Source: Microcella flavibacter
GTDB lineage: Bacteria > Actinomycetota > Actinomycetes > Actinomycetales > Microbacteriaceae
Direction: 5' to 3'
Length of the DNA: 64,000 nucleotides
Assembly (NCBI RefSeq): GCF_012530535.1
Contig: NZ_CP051299.1
Span: 2,418,001 to 2,482,000, forward strand
Part shown: piece after piece, positions 25,471-34,282 of the stretch
Layout: each line of letters opens with the position of its first letter
Position numbering within the stretch: the stretch's first letter is position 1
The notes under the pieces: generated by a model
What the model was told of the DNA's origin: nothing
What the model saw: the letters and a program-made list of their open reading frames with translations, nothing else
Databases searched by the model: none
Program-made: the position numbers and the translations under genes

Positions 25471-26406
25471 CTACGAGCGCAGGTCTTCGTACAGCACGCT
25501 CGAGAGGTAGCGCTCGCCGTAGCTGGCCACGATCACGACGATCGTCTTGCCGGCCATCTCGGGGCGCTTCGCGAGCTCGACGGCGGCGTGCACGGTCGCG
25601 CCGGACGAGATGCCGGCGAGGATGCCCTCCTCTGCGGCCATGCGGCGCGCCATCGCGACCGACTGGCCGATGTTGACGTCGATGATCTCGTCGTAGATCT
25701 CGCGGTCGAGCACGCCGGGGACGAAGTTGGCGCCGATGCCGGCGATCTTGTGCGGGCCGGGGGCGCCGCCGTTGAGGATGGGGCTCTCCTCCGGCTCGAC
25801 GCCGACGACGATCACGCCGGGCTTCCGCTGCTTGAGGTACTGGCCGGTGCCGGTGAGGGTGCCGCCCGTGCCGATGCCCGAGACGAAGACGTCGACGGCG
25901 CCGTCGGTGTCGTTCCAGACCTCGGGGCCGGTGGTGCGGCGGTGGATCTCGGCGTTCGCCTCGTTCTCGAACTGCTTGGCGAGCACGGCGCCCGGGGTCT
26001 CGGCGACGATCTGCTCGGCCTTGCCGACGGCGCCCTTCATGCCCTCGCCGCCCGGCGTGAGCACGAGCGTCGCGCCGTACGCCTTGAGCAGCATCTTGCG
26101 CTCCTCGCTCATGGTCTCGGGCATCGTCAGCACGACGTTGAAGCCGCGCGCCGCGCCGATCATGGCGAGTGCGATGCCCGTGTTGCCGCTCGTGCCCTCG
26201 ACGATCGTGCCGCCGGGCTTCAGCGCCCCGCTGGCGACGGCGGCGTCGATGATGGCGACGCCGAGGCGGTCCTTGACGCTGGCCGAGGGGTTGTAGAACT
26301 CGAGCTTCGCGAGCACCGTGGCGCCGGCGCCGTCGGTGACCTTGTTGAGGCGCACGAGGGGCGTGTTGCCGAACACCTCGGTGATGTCGGAGTGGATGCG
26401 GGCCAT
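25471..26406 (-). CDS. cysK: Cysteine synthase (O-acetylserine sulfhydrylase)
   Basis: A 311-aa PLP enzyme. The PLP lysine lies in PSASVKDRLGVAII (Lys about 44), the substrate loop is EGTSGNTGIALA, and the phosphate-binding loop is GIGTGGTLTGTG. It makes cysteine from O-acetylserine and sulfide. ATG 26406 has GAGGAG 6 nt upstream; the longer frame to 26583 is rejected. It lies upstream of and adjacent to cysE. Confidence 0.97.
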   Translation of the reverse strand: MARIHSDITEVFGNTPLVRLNKVTDGAGATVLAKLEFYNPSASVKDRLGVAIIDAAVASGALKPGGTIVEGTSGNTGIALAMIGAARGFNVVLTMPETMSEERKMLLKAYGATLVLTPGGEGMKGAVGKAEQIVAETPGAVLAKQFENEANAEIHRRTTGPEVWNDTDGAVDVFVSGIGTGGTLTGTGQYLKQRKPGVIVVGVEPEESPILNGGAPGPHKIAGIGANFVPGVLDREIYDEIIDVNIGQSVAMARRMAAEEGILAGISSGATVHAAVELAKRPEMAGKTIVVIVASYGERYLSSVLYEDLRS

Positions 26407-26584
26407 GTCGGTCTCCTCGAGGGGATCGTGGGGCGGGGTCGTGCCGGAGGGGAGTCGGGGTGCGGGGGCTGCCGCGGGCGGCCGCTCCCAGCGTACGGGG
26501 GGAGGCGCGATGACGGGCATCGTTCCGAGCGACCGCGCGCGGGCATCCATCGAGAACGGGATGCCCCGCTCGACTATTCCCAAC

Positions 26585-27466
26585 TCAGACGGTCTCGGCG
26601 GCGAACGTGTCGCACGCCGTCACGCCGCCCTCGAAGCCCGCGCGGAACCACGCCTGCCGCTGCTCGCTGGAGCCGTGGGTCCAGCTCTCGGGGCTCACCT
26701 GCCCGCTCGTCTGCTCCTGGATGCGGTCGTCGCCGATGGAGGCGGCGGCGTCGAGCGCCTGCGCGACCTGCTCGTCGGTGATCAGCTCGAGCAGCGGCTG
26801 CCCCTCGGAGTCGTCCGTGGAGGAGGCCGCGGCCGCCCATGCCCCGCCCCAGCAGTCGGCCTGCAGCTCGACGCGCACGGCGTCGGACTGCGGGCCCGAC
26901 TCCCCGCGCTCGGCCGAGGCGAGCACGCCCGTCAGCTGCTGCATGTGGTGGCCCCACTCGTGCGCCACGACGTACATCTCGGCGAGCGGGCCGCCCTCGG
27001 CGCCGAACCGCGTGCGCAGGTCGTCGTAGAAGCCGGTGTCGAGGTAGACGCCCTCGTCCGCGGGGCAGTAGAAGGGGCCGACGGCGCTCGTCGCGTCGCC
27101 GCAGCCGGTGCTGACGGCGCCCTCGAAGAGGTAGGCCTCGGGCGCGCGGTACTCGACGCCGATGGCGCCGGCGGATTCGGCCCAGAAGTCGTCGAGCGAG
27201 ACGACGGCGCCCGCGATGCGGCAGTCGACGCTCGCGTTCGCGTCGACGCCCGTGGCGCACTCCTCGAGCGAGGTGCCCTCGTCCTGCGGACCGGGGGCCG
27301 CGCCGCCGCCGAGGAGGCCGCTGACGTCGACGCCCGTGAACTGCGCGATGAGGAACACCGCGATGAGGCCGACGATGCCGCCGCCGCCCGCGATCGCGGT
27401 GGTGCGGCCGCGGCCGCGGCGGCGCAGCCGGCTGGAGGAGATATCGGCGTCGTCGCGGAAGGTCAT
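26585..27466 (-). CDS. Neutral zinc metallopeptidase (YpfJ family), membrane-anchored
   Basis: A 293-aa protein. One membrane helix (about residues 24-45) follows a short Arg-rich N-terminus. The extracytoplasmic domain has the zinc site VVAHEWGHHMQQLTG (HExxH), RVELQADCWGGAWA with a further ligand, paired cysteines (CATG..DCRI, STGCGD..FYCPAD) and EQRQAWFRAGFEGG. This is the zinc_peptidase family, often annotated as KPN_02809/YpfJ; substrates are unknown. It stands alone between cysK and the nuclease gene. Confidence 0.92.
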   Translation of the reverse strand: MTFRDDADISSSRLRRRGRGRTTAIAGGGGIVGLIAVFLIAQFTGVDVSGLLGGGAAPGPQDEGTSLEECATGVDANASVDCRIAGAVVSLDDFWAESAGAIGVEYRAPEAYLFEGAVSTGCGDATSAVGPFYCPADEGVYLDTGFYDDLRTRFGAEGGPLAEMYVVAHEWGHHMQQLTGVLASAERGESGPQSDAVRVELQADCWGGAWAAAASSTDDSEGQPLLELITDEQVAQALDAAASIGDDRIQEQTSGQVSPESWTHGSSEQRQAWFRAGFEGGVTACDTFAAETV

Positions 27467-27526
27467 GGCTGGACAGTACTGCTCGGCGGGCCGCTGCGGG
27501 GCTCCGGATGCCCGGCGAAAGCCCAG

Positions 27527-27554
27527 CGGGGCGGAGGGTCTCCCCTCCGCCCCG
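27527..27554 (-). terminator. Terminator hairpin downstream of the secreted nuclease gene
   Basis: CGGGGCGGAGGG (27527-27538) pairs perfectly with CCCTCCGCCCCG (27543-27554) around a 4-nt loop. The 12-bp GC stem sits 52 bp past the nuclease stop. Confidence 0.75.
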
Positions 27555-27605
27555 CCGGTCGGTCTGCGCGGGCGCGCGCTCAGCGGCGCGCGACCCGTGC
27601 CGCGA

Positions 27606-30600
27606 TTACGGCTTGCCCGGCTTGCCCGGCTTGCCCTTGCTCTTGCCGGGGCCGCCCTTGACGTCGCGCTCCGCGCTCTCCGTCGTGACGGACTCGTAGC
27701 CCTCGGCGCTCGCGGTGACCTGCACCGAGATCGCGGATCCGGCGTCGGCCGCCGTCACCCGGTAGCTCGAGGCGGTGGCGCCGTCGATCGGCTCGCCGTC
27801 GCGCAGCCACTGGTAGGCGAGCTCGGCGTCGACCGAGTATCTCCCGCCGTCCGTGCGCAGCGTCTGGCCGACCACGGGGCCGCCCTGGATCTTCGGCTGC
27901 TTGACGACCTCGATCTGCTCGAGCTCGACGACCTCGTCGCCGAGCGTGATGCTCTGCACCGCCTCCGTGCCGTTGTCGGGCACGGTGACGACGAGTTCCT
28001 GAGCGCCGAAGAGGCCCTCGGGAACCGTGAACACGACCGTCGCGCGGCCCTGCTCGTCGGTGCCGTTCACGATCGTCGGGTCGATGACGGCCCGGCCGAC
28101 CTCGACGCCGCCGAGGCTCACGACCACCTCGGCATCGCGGTCGCCCGCGTTGCTGAAGAGCAGCGAGCTGAGAGTCGCGGTGACCGTGTCACCGGCGCTG
28201 TAGCCGTCGGCGTCGGGAGCCGTGAGGCTGACGCCGACCGACCGCTGCGCCGGGTCGAGCTCGACCGGCGAGTTCGCCGCGATGTAGTCGACGAACGCCT
28301 GCAGATCGATGCGACCCGAGTCGGCGCGGCTGGCCCCCTGCGCGAGAGTGGAGAAGTTGTCTCCACCCGCAGCGAGGAACGAATTCGTGACGACGCGGAC
28401 GATCTGGTCGTCCGTCACCGATGCGCCATCGAGCGTCATCGAGACGACTCGAGCACCGACGGGTGCCGCCGGGTCGTAGACGTAGTCGAACCCTGTCGAC
28501 AGACCGAGTTTGAGGAACGGCCGCGACGAACCCGCCGGCTGCCACTGCTGCTCGAGCGTCTGCCGCAGCTGCGCGCCGGTGAGCTCGAGCGTGACGAGCG
28601 TGTTCGCGAAGGGCTGCACGTTGGCCGCCTCGCGGAAGGTGACGTTGCCGTCAGGGTCCTCCGCCCGCGAGCTCGCGAAGAGCAGGTCGGCGCGCATCCC
28701 ACCCGGGTTCATGATCGCCAGATCGGTCTCGAGGTCGGTCGTGGCCGCGAGCTGGGCGTCAGCCACGAGGTTGCCGAGCGCCGACTCACCTCCACGATTC
28801 TCCGCACCCGTCGTGGTGACGGCGCGTCGGATGTCCGCCTCGATCGAGCCGAGGCTCTCGTTCCCCGCCACGTCGGCGAAGGCCACCGCGTCGGCGACGA
28901 TCTGGGCCACCGCGGGATCGGGCTGCGCCGAACCGACGAGCGGGGCGACCGCCGAGGTGATCTCGAGCAGCTCGCCCGTCGCCGGGTCCACGGTCAGATC
29001 GAACTTGCCGTAGGCCTCTCCGTACTGGCCCGCCTGCAGCACCGGCATGAATCGGTCGGTGCCGGGGATCGGAACAGGGTGGTTGTACTGGATCTGGGTG
29101 TGCGCCGAGGCGACCGCGTCGACCGTGCCGATAACGCCGTTCACGATGTCGCCGAAGATCGTGTCGCTCGTGGTCGCGCTGATCTGCGAGCTCTCCGCGC
29201 CCTCGTGCACGAGGAGGACCAGCACGTCGGCCTCGCCGTTGCTGACGTCGCCGTCCTTCAGCTGAGCCGCAACGCGCTGGGTCGCCTCGGTGACGTCACC
29301 GAACTCGAGCGATGCCACCCCCGCAGGGTTGACCAGGCTCGGCGTGCTCTCGGTGACGGCACCGATGAACCCGACAGAGACGCCATCGAGCTCCGCGATC
29401 CAGTACTCGTCGTACGCGGGCTCGCCCGTGGCGCGCTCGTAGACGTTCGCACCGAGGTACGGGAAGTCGGCGGTCGGCAGGATGCGATCGTCCACATCGG
29501 AACGCCCGCGGTCGAACTCGTGGTTGCCGAACGAGCTCGCGTCGAGACCGATCTCGTTGAGCGCCTCAAGCGTCGGGGTGTCGTCCTGGATGAACGACGT
29601 GAACGTCGATGCGCCGATGCTGTCGCCGCCCGAGACGAAGACCGTGTTCGGGTTCTCGGCTCGAACCTGGTCGACGAGACCGCCCAGGACCGCCGCGCCG
29701 GCGGACGGCCCGGATGCCTCGAGCCGGCCGTGGAAGTCGTTGATCGTCACGATGTCGATCTCCACGGGCTCAGGCGTGGTCGCGAGGCCGACGACCACGG
29801 GGTCGTGGTCGCTCGAGCGGAAGACGGTGCCCGCCTCGGTCGCGCCGAAGGCGTACTGGCGGTCGCTCCACTCGGGCGAGTTGATCGTCCACACACCGAC
29901 ACCGGTCACGAATTCGTCGATGCCGGGGCTCGCGAGGGCGTGGTCCAGCGAGCCCAGCTCGCCGTCGAAGGTGTAGGTGTACTCGCCGTCGGTGCGGTCG
30001 GCGACGAGGTCGCTCCACGACGCGGCGGTGAAGACCTGGATCGGGTCCTCCTCGCTGTAGGCGTTGAAGTCGCCCATCAGCAGCACGTTCTCACCGGCCT
30101 CGCCCGGGATCTCCTCGACGAAGCGCTTCAGCGCATCGGCCTGCTCCACGCGGTCGGCGTTGGATGCGCCCTGACCGTCGCCGGCGTCGACGCCGCTGCC
30201 CTTCGACTTGAAGTGGTTGGCGACGACGGTGAACTCCAGACCGTCGGCCTCGAAGGTCTGGGCGATCGGCTCGCGCGCGTTGCCCCAGACCGTCTCGTCG
30301 ATCTGCGTGAAGCTCTCGCCGACCGTGTCGACCGACGCGGGCTTGAAGATGATCGCGTTCGAGATGAAGTCGACGATCGCAGCATCGACGAGCGGCGCCG
30401 GGGTGCGGACGTAGTCCCACGTGCCCGGGCCCGCGTCGGCGTTGAGCGCCGCCACGAGGCTCTGGAGGGCCTCATCGGTGGGCTCGCCGAGCTTGACCGA
30501 GTTCTCGATCTCCTGAAGGGCGACCACATCGGCATCAAGGGCGTTGATCGCCTCGACGATCTTCGACTCCTGGATGGCCAGCTGCTCGGCCGTCGCGGCG

Positions 30601-31598
30601 CCGCGGGCCTGGCTGTTCTGGCTCGTGAGGGTGGTGAAGTAGTTGAGCACGTTGTACGCGGCGACCCGAATGTCACCGCCCACGTCAGGAACGGCCGTCG
30701 GGCGCGGGTTGCGCGTCTCGAAGGTGACCCCCGTGGAGTTCTGCGTGCTCGACGTGGGCAGCTGCGGCTGCAGGCGCCAGTCGTTGAAGCCCCAGCCGAG
30801 CACCATGCCCTGCTCGGGGAAGCCGACGGCGTCGCCGTTGCGTACGACGTTCTCGGTGGTGAAGTACGGCTGATCGCCCGGGTACGAGGTGTTGTCGGCG
30901 CGGATGTTGAAGCCGTCATCGAGCAGCAGGCGCTCCGCGCGGTTCTGCGCGGTGATCGCGGCGTTCTGCGGATCGGCCGCGTCGACGAGCTCGGTGCTCT
31001 TGACGTCGAGCTCGCCCGGGTTCAGCCAGAGGGTGCCGAAGCTGAAGAGCTGGTGGCTCGAGGCGACGAGCCAATCGCCCTGCGGGGCGACGAGCATGCT
31101 CTCGTGCGCCTCGCGCACCGAGGCGTCGGCGGGCAGCGCGGCCGGCGCGGGAAGGGCGACGCCCGACTCGAGCACGGTGACGACGGCGGCCGCCGCGCTC
31201 GCGCTGATCTGCGTGAGCCCGTTGAACTCGCCCGCGACGCCGGTGACCTGGATGCGGTCGCCGACGGTGACGGAGGTCGAGGCCGCGCGCGAGCCGAGGA
31301 AGACGAACAGCGCCTCGGAGGTCGCGGCGTCGGCGTCGGGGGTGAGCGACTGGATGTACACGCCGCTGTAGCCGCCGGTGCGGTGGTCAGCGGTGACCAC
31401 GCCCTCGACGGTGACGGTCTGGCCGGTCAGCGGCGTTGCGGCGCCGGTGCCCTGCACGGCCGAGATCGGCGTCGGATCGGCCGCGAAGGCCGGAGCGGCG
31501 GTGAGCGTCGTGAGGCCGAGGCCCACGCAGACGGCGGTGCCGAAGGCCGCCGCGCGCGCCGGAGCGCTGCGGCGCCCGGCGAAGGTGGTTGGTGTCAT
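27606..31598 (-). CDS. Secreted ExeM/NucH-type nuclease fused to a 5'-nucleotidase
   Basis: A 1330-aa multi-domain exoprotein. It has a signal peptide (cleavage near APAFA-AD, about residue 39), then an N-terminal OB-like region (TVEGVVTADHRTGGYSGVYIQ). The endonuclease/exonuclease/phosphatase domain shows RVAAYNVLNYF, VVALQEIEN, VVANHFKSKGS, MGDFNAYSEED and SSDHDPVVVG. Next comes a metallophosphatase (IVTINDFHGRLEA, SGGDSIGAS, FGNHEFDRG, LLVHEGAESS, ASAHTQ) with a 5'-nucleotidase C-terminal domain (GNLVADAQL, NPGGMRADL, AAGGDNFST). Two Ig-like repeats and a Gly/Pro/Lys tail finish it; there is no LPXTG. Together it could degrade external DNA to nucleosides plus phosphate, which suggests phosphate or DNA scavenging. 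An 18-bp palindrome lies in the 5' region. Confidence 0.93.
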   Translation of the reverse strand: MTPTTFAGRRSAPARAAAFGTAVCVGLGLTTLTAAPAFAADPTPISAVQGTGAATPLTGQTVTVEGVVTADHRTGGYSGVYIQSLTPDADAATSEALFVFLGSRAASTSVTVGDRIQVTGVAGEFNGLTQISASAAAAVVTVLESGVALPAPAALPADASVREAHESMLVAPQGDWLVASSHQLFSFGTLWLNPGELDVKSTELVDAADPQNAAITAQNRAERLLLDDGFNIRADNTSYPGDQPYFTTENVVRNGDAVGFPEQGMVLGWGFNDWRLQPQLPTSSTQNSTGVTFETRNPRPTAVPDVGGDIRVAAYNVLNYFTTLTSQNSQARGAATAEQLAIQESKIVEAINALDADVVALQEIENSVKLGEPTDEALQSLVAALNADAGPGTWDYVRTPAPLVDAAIVDFISNAIIFKPASVDTVGESFTQIDETVWGNAREPIAQTFEADGLEFTVVANHFKSKGSGVDAGDGQGASNADRVEQADALKRFVEEIPGEAGENVLLMGDFNAYSEEDPIQVFTAASWSDLVADRTDGEYTYTFDGELGSLDHALASPGIDEFVTGVGVWTINSPEWSDRQYAFGATEAGTVFRSSDHDPVVVGLATTPEPVEIDIVTINDFHGRLEASGPSAGAAVLGGLVDQVRAENPNTVFVSGGDSIGASTFTSFIQDDTPTLEALNEIGLDASSFGNHEFDRGRSDVDDRILPTADFPYLGANVYERATGEPAYDEYWIAELDGVSVGFIGAVTESTPSLVNPAGVASLEFGDVTEATQRVAAQLKDGDVSNGEADVLVLLVHEGAESSQISATTSDTIFGDIVNGVIGTVDAVASAHTQIQYNHPVPIPGTDRFMPVLQAGQYGEAYGKFDLTVDPATGELLEITSAVAPLVGSAQPDPAVAQIVADAVAFADVAGNESLGSIEADIRRAVTTTGAENRGGESALGNLVADAQLAATTDLETDLAIMNPGGMRADLLFASSRAEDPDGNVTFREAANVQPFANTLVTLELTGAQLRQTLEQQWQPAGSSRPFLKLGLSTGFDYVYDPAAPVGARVVSMTLDGASVTDDQIVRVVTNSFLAAGGDNFSTLAQGASRADSGRIDLQAFVDYIAANSPVELDPAQRSVGVSLTAPDADGYSAGDTVTATLSSLLFSNAGDRDAEVVVSLGGVEVGRAVIDPTIVNGTDEQGRATVVFTVPEGLFGAQELVVTVPDNGTEAVQSITLGDEVVELEQIEVVKQPKIQGGPVVGQTLRTDGGRYSVDAELAYQWLRDGEPIDGATASSYRVTAADAGSAISVQVTASAEGYESVTTESAERDVKGGPGKSKGKPGKPGKP

Positions 31599-31890
31599 GA
31601 GGTCGCAGTTCTCCTAGGAATGAGGAGCGGACAGGGAGGCGTCCCCCGATCGGGGGACACTGCCGACCCTAAGACAGAACCGTGGATGCACCTAGTGCGC
31701 AGATGAGTGGTAACGCGTTGTTCACACGCTCACTCGCGCAGGGCATCCCGAACCGGCGCGCACGCCGACGCACCGCCTGCTCGCCGGCGGTCGGCCGGTG
31801 CGGTGGCGGGAGATGACTCGATCGTCACACGGGCGGGTGAACGACGGGGGTGCTCACTCGCGCACCCGGGTGAACGGTGCGAGGACGACG
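31599..31890. other. Gene-free stretch upstream of the nuclease gene
   Basis: About 290 bp with no gene. It contains the 18-bp palindrome at 31641-31658 and a leftward TAGGGT (about 31667-31672), which may be the -10 box of the nuclease gene. Confidence 0.45.
31641..31658. promoter_or_regulatory. Perfect 18-bp palindrome upstream of the nuclease gene
   Basis: GTCCCCCGATCGGGGGAC is fully self-complementary and lies 43-60 bp before the nuclease start, just downstream of the presumed -10 box. This is a repressor-operator position. It could also form a short hairpin in the 5' UTR. The ligand is unknown. Confidence 0.6.
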
Positions 31891-31925
31891 ACGGCCCGGC
31901 ACCTCCGTGAGGAGGCCCGGGCCGT
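31891..31925 (-). terminator. Terminator hairpin of the DEAD-box helicase gene
   Basis: Outer arms ACGGCCCGG (31891-31899) and CCGGGCCGT (31917-31925) enclose inner arms CTCC/GGAG around the loop GTGA. It lies 16 bp past the helicase stop on the minus strand. Confidence 0.75.
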
Positions 31926-31940
31926 CGGGAGTGCTCGGTG

Positions 31941-33995
31941 CTAGAGCGCCGCGAGCTCGTCGAGCAGCGCGTCGCCGACGCGCACCTCGTCGGTCTGCGC
32001 GGTGATCTCGGCGCGCGCCAGCAGCTCCTCGAAGCGGCGGCGGCGCGGCTTGGTGATCAGGGTGACCACCGTGCCGACCTTGCCGGCGCGGCCAGTGCGG
32101 CCCGAGCGGTGCAGGTACGTCTTGTACTCGTCGGGCGCGTCGGCCTGCACGACGAGCGAGATGTCGTCGACGTGGATGCCCCGCGCGGCCACGTCGGTGG
32201 CGACGAGCACGCTCGCCCGACCGCTCGTGAGCTTGTCGAGGTTGCGCTGGCGGTTGCGCTGGTTGAGGTCGCCGTGCAGGCTCGTCGCCGCGATGCCGGC
32301 GTCGTCGAGCTGCTCCGCGAGCTCCTCGGCGAAGGCGCGGGTGCGGGCGAAGACGAGGGTCTTGCCGGCGCCGCCCGCGAGCTGCTCGATGATGGCGCGC
32401 TTGTCGCGCTGCTCGACGAGCAGGATGCGGTGGTCGATCGTCGAGGACTCCTGATCCTCGCCGGCGACCTCGTAGACGGCCGGGTCGCGCAGGAACTCGG
32501 TGACGAGGTTCGCGACGCCCGAGTCGAGGGTCGCCGAGAACAGCAGGCGCTGCCCGCCGCGGCGGGTCTCGCGGATGATGCGCTGCACCGGCTCGAGGAA
32601 CCCGAGCTCGCACATGTGGTCGGCCTCGTCGAGCACGACGATCTCGATCGCGCTGAGGTCGAGGCGACCCTGCTCGATGAGGTCCTCGATGCGGCCGGGG
32701 GTGCCGATGATGATGTCGACGCCGCGCTGCAGCGCGCCCACCTGGCGGCCCTGGGGCACGCCGCCGTAGATCTGCGTCGTGAAGAGGCCGACGCTGCGGG
32801 CGATCGGCTGGATGGTGCCGTCGATCTGCAGGGCGAGCTCGCGGGTCGGGGCGAGGATGAGCGCGCGGGGCTTGCGGCCCATCTCGCGCTTCTTGCCGCC
32901 GCCGTTCTCCATGAGCCGCTCGACGAGCGGGGCGCCGAAGGCGATCGTCTTGCCGGAGCCGGTGCGGCCTCGGCCGAGGACGTCCTTGCCGGCGAGCACG
33001 TCGGGGATCGTCGCCGCCTGGATCGGGAACGGCGAGCTCGCGCCGAGCTCAGCGAGGGTGCGCACGATGTTGCCGCCGAGGCCGAGGTCGCCGAAGCTCA
33101 CGCCCTCGACGTCGGTCGCCTGCACGGCGTCGGCCTCGAGGCGCTCGAGCACGACGTCGTCCTGCGGCGAGGAGGCCGCGGCGCGCGTCGGGTAGAAGTC
33201 GGAGTCGCGACGCGGCGCGCGGTCCTCGCGGTCGAAGGACCGGGCGGGGCGCTCGGCGCGGTCGAACGAGCGCGGGGCACGGTCATCGCGATCGAACGAC
33301 CGGGCGGGGCGCTCGTTGCGGTCGTCACGACGGGGAGCGCGGTCGGTGCGGTCGAAGGACCGGGGCGCGCGCTCATCGCGGTCGAACGACCGGGCGGGAC
33401 GCTCGCTGCGGTCGTCACGACGGGGAGCGCGGTCGTTGCGATCGAACGACCGAGGAGCGCGGTCGGTGCGATCGAACGCACGAGGAGCCCGATCGTCGCG
33501 GTCGAAGGAGCGCGGCGCGCGCTCGGCGGCGCGGTCGTAGCCGCGGGCCGGGCGGTCGTCGGTGCGCGGGCGCCACTCGGGGCGGTGGGCGGTGCGGCCG
33601 GTGCCGGTGCGCTCCACGCTCACGTCGCGGGGCGGGCGGCCCGAGCGGGCGCCGGCACCGCGGCCGGCGGCGCCGGATCGGGCGGCGTAGGGGCGGGCGT
33701 CGCCGCGGGCGGGACGGGCATCCCGATCGGCGGAGCGCTGCGGGCGCTCGTCGCGACCGCCGCGACGGTCATCGCGCTCGTCGCGATCGAAGCGGGCGGG
33801 CGCCTCGCCGCGGCCGCGGTCGGCGGCGTGGCCGCGCTCGACGCGCTCGTCGCGCGACCAGCGGGCCTTCTTCTCGGGGGCGCCGGCCTCCTCGGGGCGG
33901 TGCCCGCGGTGCTTGGGGCTGCGCGAGCCGGTGGGCGCGGCGGAGCGGGCGGGGGTGCGGCCGCGCACGGGGCGGCCCTTGTCGTTATGGGGCAT
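31941..33995 (-). CDS. DEAD-box RNA helicase with long Arg-rich repeat region
   Basis: A 684-aa protein. Residues 1 to about 270 are disordered, first Arg/Ala/Gly-rich, then a run of decapeptide-like units of the form APRSFDRDDR (about residues 150-260). The helicase core follows: Q-motif region FPIQAATIPDVLAGKDVLG, motif I GRTGSGKT, Ia APTRELALQ, GTPGR, II DEADHMCELGF, III FSATL, V ATDVAARGIH and VI HRSGRTGRAGK. RNA helicases of this kind act in ribosome assembly and cold adaptation; the charged N-terminus probably binds RNA and may drive condensation. The C-terminus is short. Monocistronic, with a terminator 16 bp beyond the stop. Confidence 0.93.
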   Translation of the reverse strand: MPHNDKGRPVRGRTPARSAAPTGSRSPKHRGHRPEEAGAPEKKARWSRDERVERGHAADRGRGEAPARFDRDERDDRRGGRDERPQRSADRDARPARGDARPYAARSGAAGRGAGARSGRPPRDVSVERTGTGRTAHRPEWRPRTDDRPARGYDRAAERAPRSFDRDDRAPRAFDRTDRAPRSFDRNDRAPRRDDRSERPARSFDRDERAPRSFDRTDRAPRRDDRNERPARSFDRDDRAPRSFDRAERPARSFDREDRAPRRDSDFYPTRAAASSPQDDVVLERLEADAVQATDVEGVSFGDLGLGGNIVRTLAELGASSPFPIQAATIPDVLAGKDVLGRGRTGSGKTIAFGAPLVERLMENGGGKKREMGRKPRALILAPTRELALQIDGTIQPIARSVGLFTTQIYGGVPQGRQVGALQRGVDIIIGTPGRIEDLIEQGRLDLSAIEIVVLDEADHMCELGFLEPVQRIIRETRRGGQRLLFSATLDSGVANLVTEFLRDPAVYEVAGEDQESSTIDHRILLVEQRDKRAIIEQLAGGAGKTLVFARTRAFAEELAEQLDDAGIAATSLHGDLNQRNRQRNLDKLTSGRASVLVATDVAARGIHVDDISLVVQADAPDEYKTYLHRSGRTGRAGKVGTVVTLITKPRRRRFEELLARAEITAQTDEVRVGDALLDELAAL
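33220..33540. repeat. Degenerate tandem repeats coding for RSFDR units
   Basis: About ten units of roughly 27-33 bp recur on the minus strand, each coding for RSFDRxxRAPR-like peptides. The DNA units are close to identical at several positions, which suggests expansion by recombination or slippage. All are in frame. Confidence 0.8.
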
Positions 33996-34225
33996 GGTGA
34001 AGCCTTTACGGGTGGTGCAAGAAGTACCGTCGACGCGCAGAGCGTCGCTATCCCGGGCAGTCGTCGACCGGGGCCGTCACATCCTGATGATGGATTCTCG
34101 CCGCCAGACGGCGGGGAATTCGGCCCTCGAGACGCACACAATGAAGCGCGGATCCCTCCGCAGTCGTCTCTAGCCGACTCTCCAGGGTACCCGACGGGCC
34201 CCGGAAGCGACAGCCCGACCGCGCC

Positions 34226-34252
34226 GACCCCCGCTCGGGGTGGTCGGCGGCC
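34226..34252. terminator. Imperfect hairpin between the helicase and esterase genes
   Basis: GCCGACC and GGTCGGC pair around an inner CCCG/CGGG stem with a small bulge. It sits in the divergent gap of 287 bp, which otherwise holds no gene. Its role as a terminator or 5' structure is unclear. Confidence 0.35.
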
Positions 34253-34282
34253 CGCTCGTCTCCGCCTACGCTTATCGGCACC

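Noticed and set aside
27162-31706. 1514-codon plus-strand frame opposite the nuclease gene
   Set aside because: It mirrors the coding constraint of the minus-strand gene. It lacks any domain motif, is dominated by Arg, Asp, Val and Ala, and has no ribosome site.
33220-33540. Possible CRISPR-like array
   Set aside because: The repeats are contiguous, in frame, imperfect and translated as RSFDR units; there are no unique spacers and no cas genes.
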